From: JACJWR01 sp964474045
GTDB taxonomy: Bacteria > Actinomycetota > Actinomycetes > S36-B12 > UBA10799
Assembly (NCBI GenBank): GCA_964474045.1
Contig: CAYYRC010000016.1
Coordinates: 1 to 64,000, forward strand
Direction: 5' to 3'
Length of the DNA: 64,000 nucleotides
Shown: positions 42,356-51,072 of the stretch, piece by piece
How the letters are laid out: each line of letters begins with the position of its first letter
Numbering within the stretch: position 1 is the first letter of the stretch
The notes under the pieces: model-generated
Database searches by the model: none
Seen by the model: only the letters and a program-made list of their open reading frames with translations
Told to the model about the DNA's origin: nothing
Translations under genes and position numbers: made by a program

Positions 42356-43965
42356 GCATCCGTGCGCACCATGGCGGCGTTGGCGTTGTTGCGCCCGCCC
42401 AGGAAGTTGTTGACGGAGGTGGCCGGTTTGGGCTGGTCGCAGGGGTAGAGGACCGTGTGACCGGGGTTGAGGGGGTTGGCCACCGTCAGGTTGCCGAAGA
42501 CGGTCGTTCGGTGGTCGGACGCCTGGATGCGGACGACCTCGCCGGGGGCGTTCCGGTGGCCGTTGTTGCCCTGTGAGGCGCCGCCGACCATCGGCTCGCG
42601 GGCGTCGTACTTGCGCACCCCCACATGCGCTGCGAGGGCTGCGGTCTCGGCCACCTGGTCCCACACGACGTGGGTGGTGGCCGAGGTGTAGAAGCACACC
42701 TTGCCCGCGGAGTCGGCGCGTACGGCGACGAAGTTCGTGGCGACGCGGTCGGCGAAGTTGACCGCGGACGTGGGGGGCAGCCCCTCGCTGCACGGATAGG
42801 CCCGCAGGTGGCCGGCGGTAGAGGGTCCCCAAGCCGTGAGCGTTCCCATGATCGTCTCGTTGGGCCTGTTGGTCTGGACCGCGATGGACTGGCCGGCCGG
42901 CAGCGGCCCGGTCGGGCGTGACCCATAGGGCGAGAGCGTGGACATCATCCGCGTGGCCTGGTGTCCGCCGAGTTGGGGCCCTGCGTAGTACTGGTCCCAG
43001 ATCAGGTGCGTCTGCTGGCTGTTGAGGAGGCAGATGTCACCGTTGCCGTCCGTCTGCGCCATGGCCATGACCGGGGTCGGTGGGGTCGGGTAGTAGATGC
43101 TGTTCAGCGCCTGGCTGGCGGGCGGGCCGTCAGCGCAGTTGAAGACCTGCGTGTAGCCCACCTTCTGCGCGGCCGCGGCCGTCAGATTGCCGAACACCGT
43201 CGAGTTGGCCGGACCGGCGTGCACCTTGGTGATCGTGCCCGGGCCAGGGCCGCCGTCCTTCACCGGCACGAAACCCAGATCGCTGGTGAACCTGCCCACC
43301 TCGGCGGCGTTCCAGTCGGTGTGGTCGTTGCGCAGGCCGGTGCGGTCGTAGAACAGCGGCGAGTCGTTGGCGGTGCCGTGACCTGCGATGTTGGCGGTCG
43401 GGATGCCGTACTCGTACTGCAGCCACCGCACCAGCGCCAGGCCGGCCTGGTACTGCCGGGCGCGGTTGATGATGTTGGTGGCCGAGGAGAGCTCGATGAA
43501 CTCGATGCCGATGGCCACATGGTTCATGCCGTAGGCGTGACGTACCCGGAGGTCCAGCGGCATGGTCTGGTAGATGGTCCCGTCCTGCTCCACGATGAAG
43601 TGCGCCGCAGGCTGCGGCTGCTCGCCGCCGGTGTTGGAGCCGCTGGCCCAGGGGACGTCCCAGCCGTTGATGATCGCCCGCCAGCTGCCCGCGCCGCTGA
43701 CCGTGTAGTGCAGGACGACCGCCTGCGGCCGGAGGGCGTACGTGTACTCGCCGTAGTGGCGCAGGGAGTAGGCGCTGATGTCGGACTTGTATTTGGCGGC
43801 GGTCGCGTTGTTCATGAGCGCGTTGACGATGGGCGGCTGCGGGATGACGGGGGAGTAGCCGCTGGGCACGGCGCCCGCCGCAGCCGCTGAGGGCAGGCCG
43901 ACGCCGAGTATCGCCAGCGCCGCGAGCAGGGGTGCGAGGGCCAGGGCCCGGAACTGTCGCCGCAT
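42356..43965 (-). CDS. N-acetylmuramoyl-L-alanine amidase with three C-terminal repeats, 3' end in gap
   Basis: Secreted Amidase_2-type enzyme. Signal peptide about 1-32. The amidase domain is near residues 75-230 with zinc ligands in VVLHYTVSG (H) and HGTANDS, and AAHFIVEQDGTIYQ. Two complete repeats and the start of a third follow, each with the pattern GNLTV...GH..YPC...NF...G.vC....H.vWDQ. The same repeats occur in three NlpC/P60 genes at 48962, 51073 and 53289. The third repeat is cut by the gap. ATG at 43965 follows a TACTCT box at a leaderless spacing and has no ribosome binding site. Confidence 0.87.
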
Positions 43966-43971
43966 AGGCAC

Positions 43972-43977
43972 AGAGTA
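43972..43977 (-). promoter_or_regulatory. Putative -10 box for leaderless amidase gene
   Basis: TACTCT on the minus strand, 6 bases before the ATG at 43965; no ribosome binding site is present. Confidence 0.4.
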
Positions 43978-44096
43978 GGCAGATGCCGGGCGTGCAGCGG
44001 GTGCGGTTCCCCCGATCGCTCGGCTAGCGTCTGCCCTGCGGAGTGGCGGCAGCGACCAGGTGCCACCGCCGCGCGGCCGTCCGAGGAGGATGCATG

Positions 44097-45257
44097 ATGC
44101 TGCTGAGCGGTGCCACCGTCGCGACGGGAGTCCCGGGGGAGGCGGCGCAGGCCGCCACGATCCGCGTGGCCGGCGGCCGATTCGAGTCCGTCGAGTCCGT
44201 CGAGCCGTTCGACTCAGGCGAGCCCGCGGCGGGCGTGCCGGGAGCGGACGCGGTCGATCTGACCGGCATGATCGTGCTGCCCGGCTTCGTGGATCAGCAC
44301 TGCCATGGCGGCGGGGGCGGGGACTTCTTCGCCGCCGACCGGCAGCAGGCCCTGACGGCGGCGCGAACGCACCTGGATCGCGGCACCACGTCGGTGATCG
44401 CCAGCCTGGTCACCGCGACCGAGGCGGATCTGAGGGCCCAGATCACCTGCCTTGCGCCGCTGGTCGATGACGGCACCCTGGCTGGCATCCACCTGGAGGG
44501 TCCCTGGATCAGCACCCACCAGTGCGGGGCGCACGACAAGGCCCTGCTGCGACCGCCCGATCTGGTGGAGGTCGCCGGCCTGCTCGAGCACGCCGGCGGA
44601 CGGATCCGCATGGTGACGATCGCACCGGAGCTCCCCGGCGGCCTGGACGCCATCGGCTACCTGGCCCAGCACGGCGCGGTGGCCGCCATCGGTCACACCG
44701 ACTGTGACTACGGGCTGGCGCGCAGGGCGATCGACGCCGGCGCCACGGCGGCCACCCACCTGCTCAACCGGATGCGCCCGCTGGACAAGCGCCATCCGGG
44801 CCCGGTGCTGGCCTTGGTCGAGGATCCGCGGGTCACGGTCGAGCTCATCGCCGACGGCGTTCACCTGCACCCCAGCATCGTGCGGTTCTTCGCCGAGACC
44901 TCCGGTTGGTCGCGGACGGCGGTGGTGACCGATGCGATGGGAGCCGCCGGGGGACCCGATGGCGACTACCTGATCGGGCAGCTCGAGGTCGTGGTGGCCG
45001 ACGGCGTCGCCCGGCTGGCGCGGGGCGGCGCGCTGGCCGGGAGCACGCTGACGATGGACCGTGCGCTTCGCGTTCTGGTGCACCGGTGCGGGCTGGAGCT
45101 GGCCGAGGCCGCCCAGGTTCTATGCTCCTCGCCGGCTCACGCCATGGGTCTGGCCGACGTCGGCGCCATCGCACCAGGTCGGCGCGCCGACCTGGTGGTG
45201 CTGGACCAGGATCTGCTGGTGCGCCGGGTCATGCGTGCCGGCGAGTGGGTCGAGTAG
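44097..45257 (+). CDS. nagA: N-acetylglucosamine-6-phosphate deacetylase
   Basis: Converts GlcNAc-6-phosphate to GlcN-6-phosphate and acetate. 386 residues of amidohydrolase fold: FVDQHCHGGGGGDFF (metal/substrate motif, about 63-77), HLEGPWIS with the metal-binding Glu near 136, AIGHTDCDY near 197, THLLNRMRPL near 220, and the catalytic Asp in VTDAMGAAG near 278. ATG at 44097 (or the ATG one codon before) follows AGGAGG. It is convergent with the ROK kinase gene, the two stops lying 4 bases apart. It works with nagB at 47743. Confidence 0.95.
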   Translation: MLLSGATVATGVPGEAAQAATIRVAGGRFESVESVEPFDSGEPAAGVPGADAVDLTGMIVLPGFVDQHCHGGGGGDFFAADRQQALTAARTHLDRGTTSVIASLVTATEADLRAQITCLAPLVDDGTLAGIHLEGPWISTHQCGAHDKALLRPPDLVEVAGLLEHAGGRIRMVTIAPELPGGLDAIGYLAQHGAVAAIGHTDCDYGLARRAIDAGATAATHLLNRMRPLDKRHPGPVLALVEDPRVTVELIADGVHLHPSIVRFFAETSGWSRTAVVTDAMGAAGGPDGDYLIGQLEVVVADGVARLARGGALAGSTLTMDRALRVLVHRCGLELAEAAQVLCSSPAHAMGLADVGAIAPGRRADLVVLDQDLLVRRVMRAGEWVE

Positions 45258-45261
45258 CGGG

Positions 45262-46287
45262 TCAGTCCTTGTCCGGGTCGATGTGCTGGACCGGGCGGGT
45301 GGGAACGGCGGCCTGCCTCGGCGCGTGATCCTCGACGAGCAGAGCGGCGCCCAGGGCCCCGCCCAGGTCGCCCATGGCTGCCAGGTGCACCTCCGGCGGG
45401 TGTAAGGCCAGCAGGAGGTGCGGCTGCATCGCCTGCGCGATGCGATCGACGAACGGCTGCCCCAGCCGCAGGCCCAGCCCACCGCCGATGATCACCGCCT
45501 CGACGTCCAGCAGGTTCACGGCGCTGGCGATCCCGACCGCAAGCATCTGCACCGCGCGATCGATGAGCTCCTCGGCCATCGGGTCCTTCTTCTTCAGCGC
45601 CTTGGCCCAGACGCCCGAGGCCAGCCGCGGCTTGCCCTTCTTCTTCATGATCTTCAGGAGCTTGGTCTTCTCGCCGGCGGCGACCCGCCGCCGTACCTCG
45701 AGCTCCATGGCCGCGCGGCCTGAGTACGCCTCCATGCAGCCCAGGCGGCCACAGGTGCAGGGGGCGCCCTCCGCCACCACGACGACATGCCCGATCTCGC
45801 CCGCGGCGCCGCGGCCCTTCCACAGCTGGCCGTCCAGGACGACGCCGCCGCCGACGCCGGTCCCGCAGAACACACCCAGCAGGGATCCGTAGCCGCGGCC
45901 GGCCCCCAGCACGACTTCAGCCCGGACGGCCACCTGGACATCGTTGCCCAGCGCCACCGGCGCGCCCAGCCGGTTGGTCAGCTCCGGGCCCAGGGAGTAG
46001 ATGCCCTGCCAGCCGGGCAGGTTGCCGGCCTGGCTCAGCGTGCCCGCCACGGAGTCCACCTGGCCCGGCGCGCCCACCCCGATGGCCGAGATGTCGGCGA
46101 TCTCGATGCCGCCCGCCTCGGCGGCTGCGCGCACTGAGTCGGCGATCGCGTCGGCGATGTCAGGGGGACCGCCGGTGGTCGGCGTGGGGCGACGGTCCTC
46201 GCCCAGGACGATGTCACGATCGTCGACGATAACCGTCTGGATCTTGGTGCCGCCCAGGTCAACCCCGGCGCGCAGTCCCTTCGGCAT
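45262..46287 (-). CDS. ROK-family sugar kinase (glucokinase or N-acetyl-sugar kinase)
   Basis: 341 residues. ATP site GVDLGGTKIQ near the N-terminus, catalytic Asp in ALGNDVQVA, the GxGxG-rich GVFCGTGVGGGVVL loop, and the ROK zinc/substrate signature EIGHVVVV...CTCGRLGCMEAYSGR (about 156-180). A Lys-rich insert (about 209-230) is seen in actinobacterial members. It would phosphorylate glucose or GlcNAc. It begins directly after the stop of the sugar porter gene with no intergenic base, so the two are coupled. With nagA and nagB nearby, GlcNAc is a reasonable substrate. Confidence 0.88.
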   Translation of the reverse strand: MPKGLRAGVDLGGTKIQTVIVDDRDIVLGEDRRPTPTTGGPPDIADAIADSVRAAAEAGGIEIADISAIGVGAPGQVDSVAGTLSQAGNLPGWQGIYSLGPELTNRLGAPVALGNDVQVAVRAEVVLGAGRGYGSLLGVFCGTGVGGGVVLDGQLWKGRGAAGEIGHVVVVAEGAPCTCGRLGCMEAYSGRAAMELEVRRRVAAGEKTKLLKIMKKKGKPRLASGVWAKALKKKDPMAEELIDRAVQMLAVGIASAVNLLDVEAVIIGGGLGLRLGQPFVDRIAQAMQPHLLLALHPPEVHLAAMGDLGGALGAALLVEDHAPRQAAVPTRPVQHIDPDKD

Positions 46288-47712
46288 CTATCGGCCCTCC
46301 ACCTTCGTCTTCGGCGCGTCCCAGGAACCGCCGTTCTCCCAGTAGTGCCTGATCTCCTCGAGCTCGCGGCCCTTGGTCTCCGGCGCCAACTTGAACACGA
46401 AGAGCCACGCCAGCACCGCCATGAGCGCGAAGAAGCCGAACGACACCGCACCGCCGACCTTCTCCATCGCCGAGAGGAAGAAGTTGGCGATGATCCAGTT
46501 GGCGACCAGGTCGGCGGTGAGCATGGCCGACGAGCCGTAGGCGCGCAGCCGAGCCGGGAAGGCCTCTGAGGAGTACACCCACACCAGGGCGCCGAAGCCG
46601 AACACGAAGCCGATGTTGATGAGCGCGATTCCGGCGAAGCCGAGCGCCTTCTGCCATCCGGCATATTGGTCGTTCTCGACAGTGGCGAACGTGATCACCA
46701 TGAGCAGCTGGGCGAAGATCATGATGCCGATGCCGGTGAGCAGGATCGGCCGCCGGCCCCACCTGTCCACCGTCCGCATCGAGACCAGAACGGCGATCAG
46801 GGCGATGAACTGGATGCCGACGTTGAGCAGGAGCTTCTGCTGGTCGGACTCGATGCCCATGGCGCCGAAGATCTTCGGGCCGTAGGTGACCGTGGCGTTG
46901 ATGCCGGTGATCTGGATGAAGAATCCCAGGCCGATGACGAAGATCGTCGCGCGCAGATAGGGCTTGCGCAGCATCTCGCCGATGGCGCCGCCGGACTCCT
47001 CGCTGATGGAGGCCTGCATCTCGTCCAGCTCGCCGTCGATGTCGGCGTCCGGGTCGGTCGTCTCCAGGGACTTGCGAGCCTCCTCGCGGCGGCCCTTGAG
47101 CATGAACCAGCGCGCGGTCTCCGGCAGCCGGAGCAGGAAGGGCATCAGGATGATCGCCGGGACCGCCGCCACGCCCAGCATGATGCGCCAGTTGTACTGG
47201 TTGTTGACGTCGGACAGCAGGGCGGCCACCAGGAAGCCGATGATGATTCCGATCACGCAGCTGACCTGGTACATCACCAGCGTCGCGCCACGGATGCGGG
47301 CCGGGACCGACTCGGCCACGAACACCGGCACGGCCACCAGCGAGATGCCGATCGTGAAGCCGAGCAGCACCCGGGCCACCCACAGCGAGGTCACGTTCCA
47401 GGCTGCCGCGCTCAAGAGGCAGAACGCGATGTAGCCGACCGCCACGAGGATCATCGACTTCTTGCGGCCGATCTTGTTGGCGATCCAGCCGCCCATGATG
47501 GCGCCGATGATCTCGCCGATCACGATGGCGGCCGTCACGGACTCGACGGCCTGGGTGGTGATGCCCAGATCCTGCTGGAAGTACAGCTGGGCGCCGCCGA
47601 TGTTGGACTGGTCGTAGCCGTAGATGACGCCGAGCGTGGCGGCCGTGATGGCCACCATGATCGCGGTCTTCGGCAGCGGTTTCTTGGCTGTGTCAGGCGG
47701 TGCAGTGCTCAC
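46288..47712 (-). CDS. MFS sugar porter
   Basis: 474 residues, 12 membrane helices, sugar-porter subfamily. Signatures: GYDQSNIGGAQLYF in helix 1, GGWIANKIGRKKSM after helix 2, PETARWFMLKGR before the central loop and PETKGRELEEI after helix 12. It imports a hexose or amino sugar by proton symport. In an operon with the ROK kinase (downstream) and nagB (upstream, 30 bases), so the imported sugar is probably phosphorylated and fed into glycolysis through NagA/NagB. Confidence 0.92.
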   Translation of the reverse strand: MSTAPPDTAKKPLPKTAIMVAITAATLGVIYGYDQSNIGGAQLYFQQDLGITTQAVESVTAAIVIGEIIGAIMGGWIANKIGRKKSMILVAVGYIAFCLLSAAAWNVTSLWVARVLLGFTIGISLVAVPVFVAESVPARIRGATLVMYQVSCVIGIIIGFLVAALLSDVNNQYNWRIMLGVAAVPAIILMPFLLRLPETARWFMLKGRREEARKSLETTDPDADIDGELDEMQASISEESGGAIGEMLRKPYLRATIFVIGLGFFIQITGINATVTYGPKIFGAMGIESDQQKLLLNVGIQFIALIAVLVSMRTVDRWGRRPILLTGIGIMIFAQLLMVITFATVENDQYAGWQKALGFAGIALINIGFVFGFGALVWVYSSEAFPARLRAYGSSAMLTADLVANWIIANFFLSAMEKVGGAVSFGFFALMAVLAWLFVFKLAPETKGRELEEIRHYWENGGSWDAPKTKVEGR

Positions 47713-47742
47713 GATGCTCCTCTGATCGGGCGGGCTGAAGGG

Positions 47743-48528
47743 CTAGAGGCCTTGCCAGTCCGGCTTGTTGGCGTAGACGTAGCGGTAGTAGTCCGCCAGG
47801 CGTAGATCCGTGGCAGCGGCCTCGTCGATGATGACCGTGGCATGGGGGTGCAGCTGGAGGGCCGAGGAGGGCACCATCGAGGTGACTGGGCCCTCTACCG
47901 TCGCCGCGACGGCCTGCGCCTTCCCCGCGCCCCAGGCCAGCAGGACGAGGTGGCCCGCGCGTCGGATCGTGCCGACGCCCTGGGTCAGGACGTGAGTCGG
48001 GACGGCATCCACGTCGTTGTCGAAGAACCGAGCGTTGTCGGCGCGGGTCGTGGCGGTCAGCGTCTTGACCCGGGTGAGGGAGGCCAGCGACGAGGTCGGC
48101 TCGTTGAACCCGATGTGGCCGTCGGTGCCGACCCCCAGAATCTGCAGGTCGATGCCACCGGACTCGTCGATGGCGCGCTCGTAGTCCGCGCAGGCCGCCG
48201 GCAGGTCGGCCGCCCAGCCATCGGGCGAGCGCACCGCGCCGGGGGCGAAGTCGACGCGGCCCGCGATCTCGCGCTGCAGCACCGCCCGGTAACTCTCCGG
48301 GTGCTCCGGGGGCAGCCCCACGTACTCGTCCAGGGCGAAGCCGCGGGCCTCGGCGAACGACACCTCGCCGAGTTCGTAGCGGCGCACGAGGTCGTCGTAG
48401 ACCCCCAGCGGGGTGCTCCCCGTCGCCAGTCCAAGGATGGCGGCAGGCTTGCGGGTGAGCAGCTCCGCGATTGCGCCGCCGGCCAGGGCGGACCCGGCCT
48501 CGGGCGTATCAACGATGACGACCTCCAT
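47743..48528 (-). CDS. nagB: Glucosamine-6-phosphate deaminase
   Basis: Converts GlcN-6-phosphate to fructose-6-phosphate and ammonia. 261 residues with LATGSTPLGVYDDLV (phosphate loop, about 34-48), FALDEYVGLPPEHPES near 65-80, LGVGTDGHIGFNEPTSS near 133-149 (catalytic Asp/His) and the family block of ALTQGVGTI type near 187. First gene of the nagB-porter-ROK operon. A TACTCT box 7 bases before the ATG and no ribosome binding site suggest leaderless transcription. No DasR-like operator was found. Confidence 0.95.
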   Translation of the reverse strand: MEVVIVDTPEAGSALAGGAIAELLTRKPAAILGLATGSTPLGVYDDLVRRYELGEVSFAEARGFALDEYVGLPPEHPESYRAVLQREIAGRVDFAPGAVRSPDGWAADLPAACADYERAIDESGGIDLQILGVGTDGHIGFNEPTSSLASLTRVKTLTATTRADNARFFDNDVDAVPTHVLTQGVGTIRRAGHLVLLAWGAGKAQAVAATVEGPVTSMVPSSALQLHPHATVIIDEAAATDLRLADYYRYVYANKPDWQGL

Positions 48529-48535
48529 GAGCGCG

Positions 48536-48541
48536 AGAGTA
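48536..48541 (-). promoter_or_regulatory. Putative -10 box for leaderless nagB operon
   Basis: TACTCT on the minus strand, 7 bases before the ATG at 48528, identical to the hexamer upstream of the amidase gene. Confidence 0.4.
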
Positions 48542-48612
48542 GACCCAGATGAAGCCGCGTTGCGCGGCTGCGCGATTGGGGCTCATGGCGCCTCTGGGCT
48601 CCCCGCCAGGAG

Positions 48613-48849
48613 TCAGTCCGCGGGGCGCTGCAAGTTCAGCGTGGGCGGGTACTGCGGGTTGTGGTCGCGAGCCCACTCATCGCCCATGACCCTGGCGATG
48701 TCGTGCTGCGACAGCCCGGCCACCTTGGCGCGGTAGGCGGCCTCGAGGGCGGCAGCGTCCGCCTCGGCAAGGGCGGCGCGGGCGGCGGCGTATCGCTCGG
48801 CTACCTCTCGGAGGGCAGCCTCAGCTTGCTGGCGGGATTCGGTAGACAT
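48613..48849 (-). CDS. Small helical protein with HTH-like segment
   Basis: 78 residues. A long Ala/Glu/Arg-rich helix (about 5-45) with coiled-coil character is followed by GLSQHDIARVMG, which resembles a helix-turn-helix recognition unit, then a short C-terminal tail. Family not recognised. The start codon is preceded by GGAG at very short spacing. It is possibly a small DNA-binding or regulatory protein. Confidence 0.55.
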   Translation of the reverse strand: MSTESRQQAEAALREVAERYAAARAALAEADAAALEAAYRAKVAGLSQHDIARVMGDEWARDHNPQYPPTLNLQRPAD

Positions 48850-48961
48850 GGCTCCATGGTGCCCTGAATGCGGGCCAAGTGGGTCAAATGCTCAAAACCG
48901 CCCGCGCCCGGGCCGATGAAGGGGGAAACTCTACGCATTGCCCGCAAACGAAGGTTGTCTC

Positions 48962-50944
48962 ATGCATGTCGCGCGACGGGGGATGGCATCAGGGGGAGGA
49001 CGCAGGGGGTGGCGATCAGCCGCCCGTGCGCTGGCTGCCGCGATGGTCGGCCTGGCCATGGCGGCGGCACTGGTGTCGCCGGCGAGCGCCGACGACGGCC
49101 GGGACCCGCGGCGCAGCACGACCAACCAGGGCGGCAACCAGCCGCCGGTGCCGGGCCAGCGGCTCGTGGAGCCACTGGCGGAGTCGGTGCCGTCCGGCTG
49201 TCCCACAGCCCCGCCCGATTCCAGCGGCTACACCGATGAGCCCTGGTACCGGTGGAGCTGGACCGACGATCAGAACATCAACGAGCTCTGCTCGGACGCC
49301 GTGCGCCTGGCCCCGACGTGGGTCGCGCAGAAGGCGATCAAGTACGCCTTCTCCAAGCTGGGCACGCCGTACAGCCAGGACACCGTGCTGCGCACCACCA
49401 CGAGGTTCGACTGCTCGAGCTTCGTGGGCCGGGCGTTCACGGCGGCCGGCGCCTACATGTACCAGAACGGCGTCTACCAGAACCGCACCTTCTTCAACAT
49501 GTTCGGCTGGACCGGCGCCTACACGAAGTATCCGCCCTACTCCGGCTTCCCGGCGCCGGGGTACCACGACTCCAACCTCATCCGGGTCGAGCGCAAGGAC
49601 CTGCTGCCCGGCGACATCATCATCAAGTTCAACGGCACCGGGGGCCCGGCCTACTCGGCGGGCAACGCCGGCCACGCCCAGATCTACCTGGGCGGAGGCA
49701 AGATCATCGAGTCCAGCGACCGGGTCGCCGTCGACTACGTCTCGCCCAGCACCTCGGCGGCGAAGCCGGGCTACCTGAACAACGAGTGGTACTACCGCTG
49801 GGCTCCGGCCCTGCAGCGGCCCGCGTGGCTGGCCGAGCTGGTGCCCCCCAACCAGAAGGACATCCCCGCCTACACCGAGCGTGCCATCCCGGTCGCCTCG
49901 CCTGGACAGGCCGTCGTCGGCAATTTCACCGTCGTGGGTGCCACTGACCCCGGCTGGGCCACGGTCTGGCCGTGCGACAGGCCCCGGCCGCTGGCCTCCA
50001 ACGTTCAGTACGGCACCCAGGCGGCCGCGCCCGTGCTCGCGGTCTCGCAGACTGATGGCAGCGGCAAGATCTGTGTGCTCACCTCCACAGACGCCCACAT
50101 GGTGTGGGACACCACCTATGCCGGAGCCGACATCAAGGCGCATCAGCCGGATCGACTCGTCGATACCCGCACTGGGTTGGGTGATGCCACCAGGGTCGTC
50201 GCCGGCAGCACCACCGCCTTCAAGGTGGCGGCGGCCAACCAGTCGGTCATGGCGACGCTGACGGCTGTCAACCCGGGCTCGAACGGTCACCTGCGGGTCT
50301 TCACCTGCGGCGGGGACCTGCCGCCGGCATCGTCGCTGAACTTCCGTGCGCGCGTGAACACCGCCAACCTGGCGCTGGTGCGTGCCGACTCCCAGGGCCG
50401 GGTCTGCGTGTACTCAACCTCCGACACGGACCTGCTGTGGGACCAGGTGGTCGAGTCGAGCCTGCCGGCGCACGCCCCGACCCGGCTCTATGACTCCCGG
50501 CAACCCAGCGACGCCTGGCCCGTTCCCGGCAACAACAACGACCGGATCGCGCCCGGACGCGAGATCAAGCTGCACGTTGCCGAACCCTGGCAGACCGTCT
50601 TCGGCAACCTCACCGTCACCGACCCGCTCAACCCCGGACACGGGGTCGTGTACCCGTGCACGCCCATTCCCGCGGGCGCCGCCACCGCCCTGCCGGACAC
50701 CTCGGCGATCAACTTCGTCGGCGGGCAGACGGTGGCGAACGCGGTGCTGGTGCGCAGTGACGAGAATGGCGACATCTGCTACCAGGGCAACGAATGGACC
50801 CAGGTGATCTGGGACCAGGTCGCGGAGTTCGCGAAGCCACAGGCGACGGGCGCCGAGCGCGGTATCGACACGCGTCAGCCCGGGATCTACCCCTACAACT
50901 GGGCCACGAAATTCCCGGCGACCGGAGGTCCGGCGACGTTCTAG
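48962..50944 (+). CDS. Secreted NlpC/P60 endopeptidase with three C-terminal repeats
   Basis: 660 residues. Signal peptide about 1-43 (ending ASA), a linker, then a divergent NlpC/P60 domain (about 115-280) with catalytic C151 (RFDCSSFVG) and H238 (NAGHAQIYLG). Three repeats of about 110-120 residues follow (about 315-425, 425-530, 535-645), each with GNxTV...PC...G.(I/V)C...WD(Q/T) and a closing DTR or DSR. The closest relatives in the window are 51073 and 53289. It is probably wall-attached and cleaves stem peptides. ATG follows GAAGG. Confidence 0.9.
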   Translation: MHVARRGMASGGGRRGWRSAARALAAAMVGLAMAAALVSPASADDGRDPRRSTTNQGGNQPPVPGQRLVEPLAESVPSGCPTAPPDSSGYTDEPWYRWSWTDDQNINELCSDAVRLAPTWVAQKAIKYAFSKLGTPYSQDTVLRTTTRFDCSSFVGRAFTAAGAYMYQNGVYQNRTFFNMFGWTGAYTKYPPYSGFPAPGYHDSNLIRVERKDLLPGDIIIKFNGTGGPAYSAGNAGHAQIYLGGGKIIESSDRVAVDYVSPSTSAAKPGYLNNEWYYRWAPALQRPAWLAELVPPNQKDIPAYTERAIPVASPGQAVVGNFTVVGATDPGWATVWPCDRPRPLASNVQYGTQAAAPVLAVSQTDGSGKICVLTSTDAHMVWDTTYAGADIKAHQPDRLVDTRTGLGDATRVVAGSTTAFKVAAANQSVMATLTAVNPGSNGHLRVFTCGGDLPPASSLNFRARVNTANLALVRADSQGRVCVYSTSDTDLLWDQVVESSLPAHAPTRLYDSRQPSDAWPVPGNNNDRIAPGREIKLHVAEPWQTVFGNLTVTDPLNPGHGVVYPCTPIPAGAATALPDTSAINFVGGQTVANAVLVRSDENGDICYQGNEWTQVIWDQVAEFAKPQATGAERGIDTRQPGIYPYNWATKFPATGGPATF

Positions 50945-51072
50945 GTTTCCCGGCCGTGTTGGGGCGGTCGATCCCACAAGCTATCGTCATGTGGGTCTCG
51001 GGAGGCTCCGGGAAGTCATAGCGTCGTGGCCGCGGGCTCGTGCAGCCCCGCGGCTGGGGGAGTGGTTCGGTC

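Noticed and set aside
42244..42360. Reading frames that appear to run through the N gap on both strands
   Set aside because: Gap length is arbitrary, so frame continuity across it has no meaning.
43966..44096. DasR operator (ACTGGTCTAGACCACT-like) before nagA
   Set aside because: No match here or upstream of nagB.
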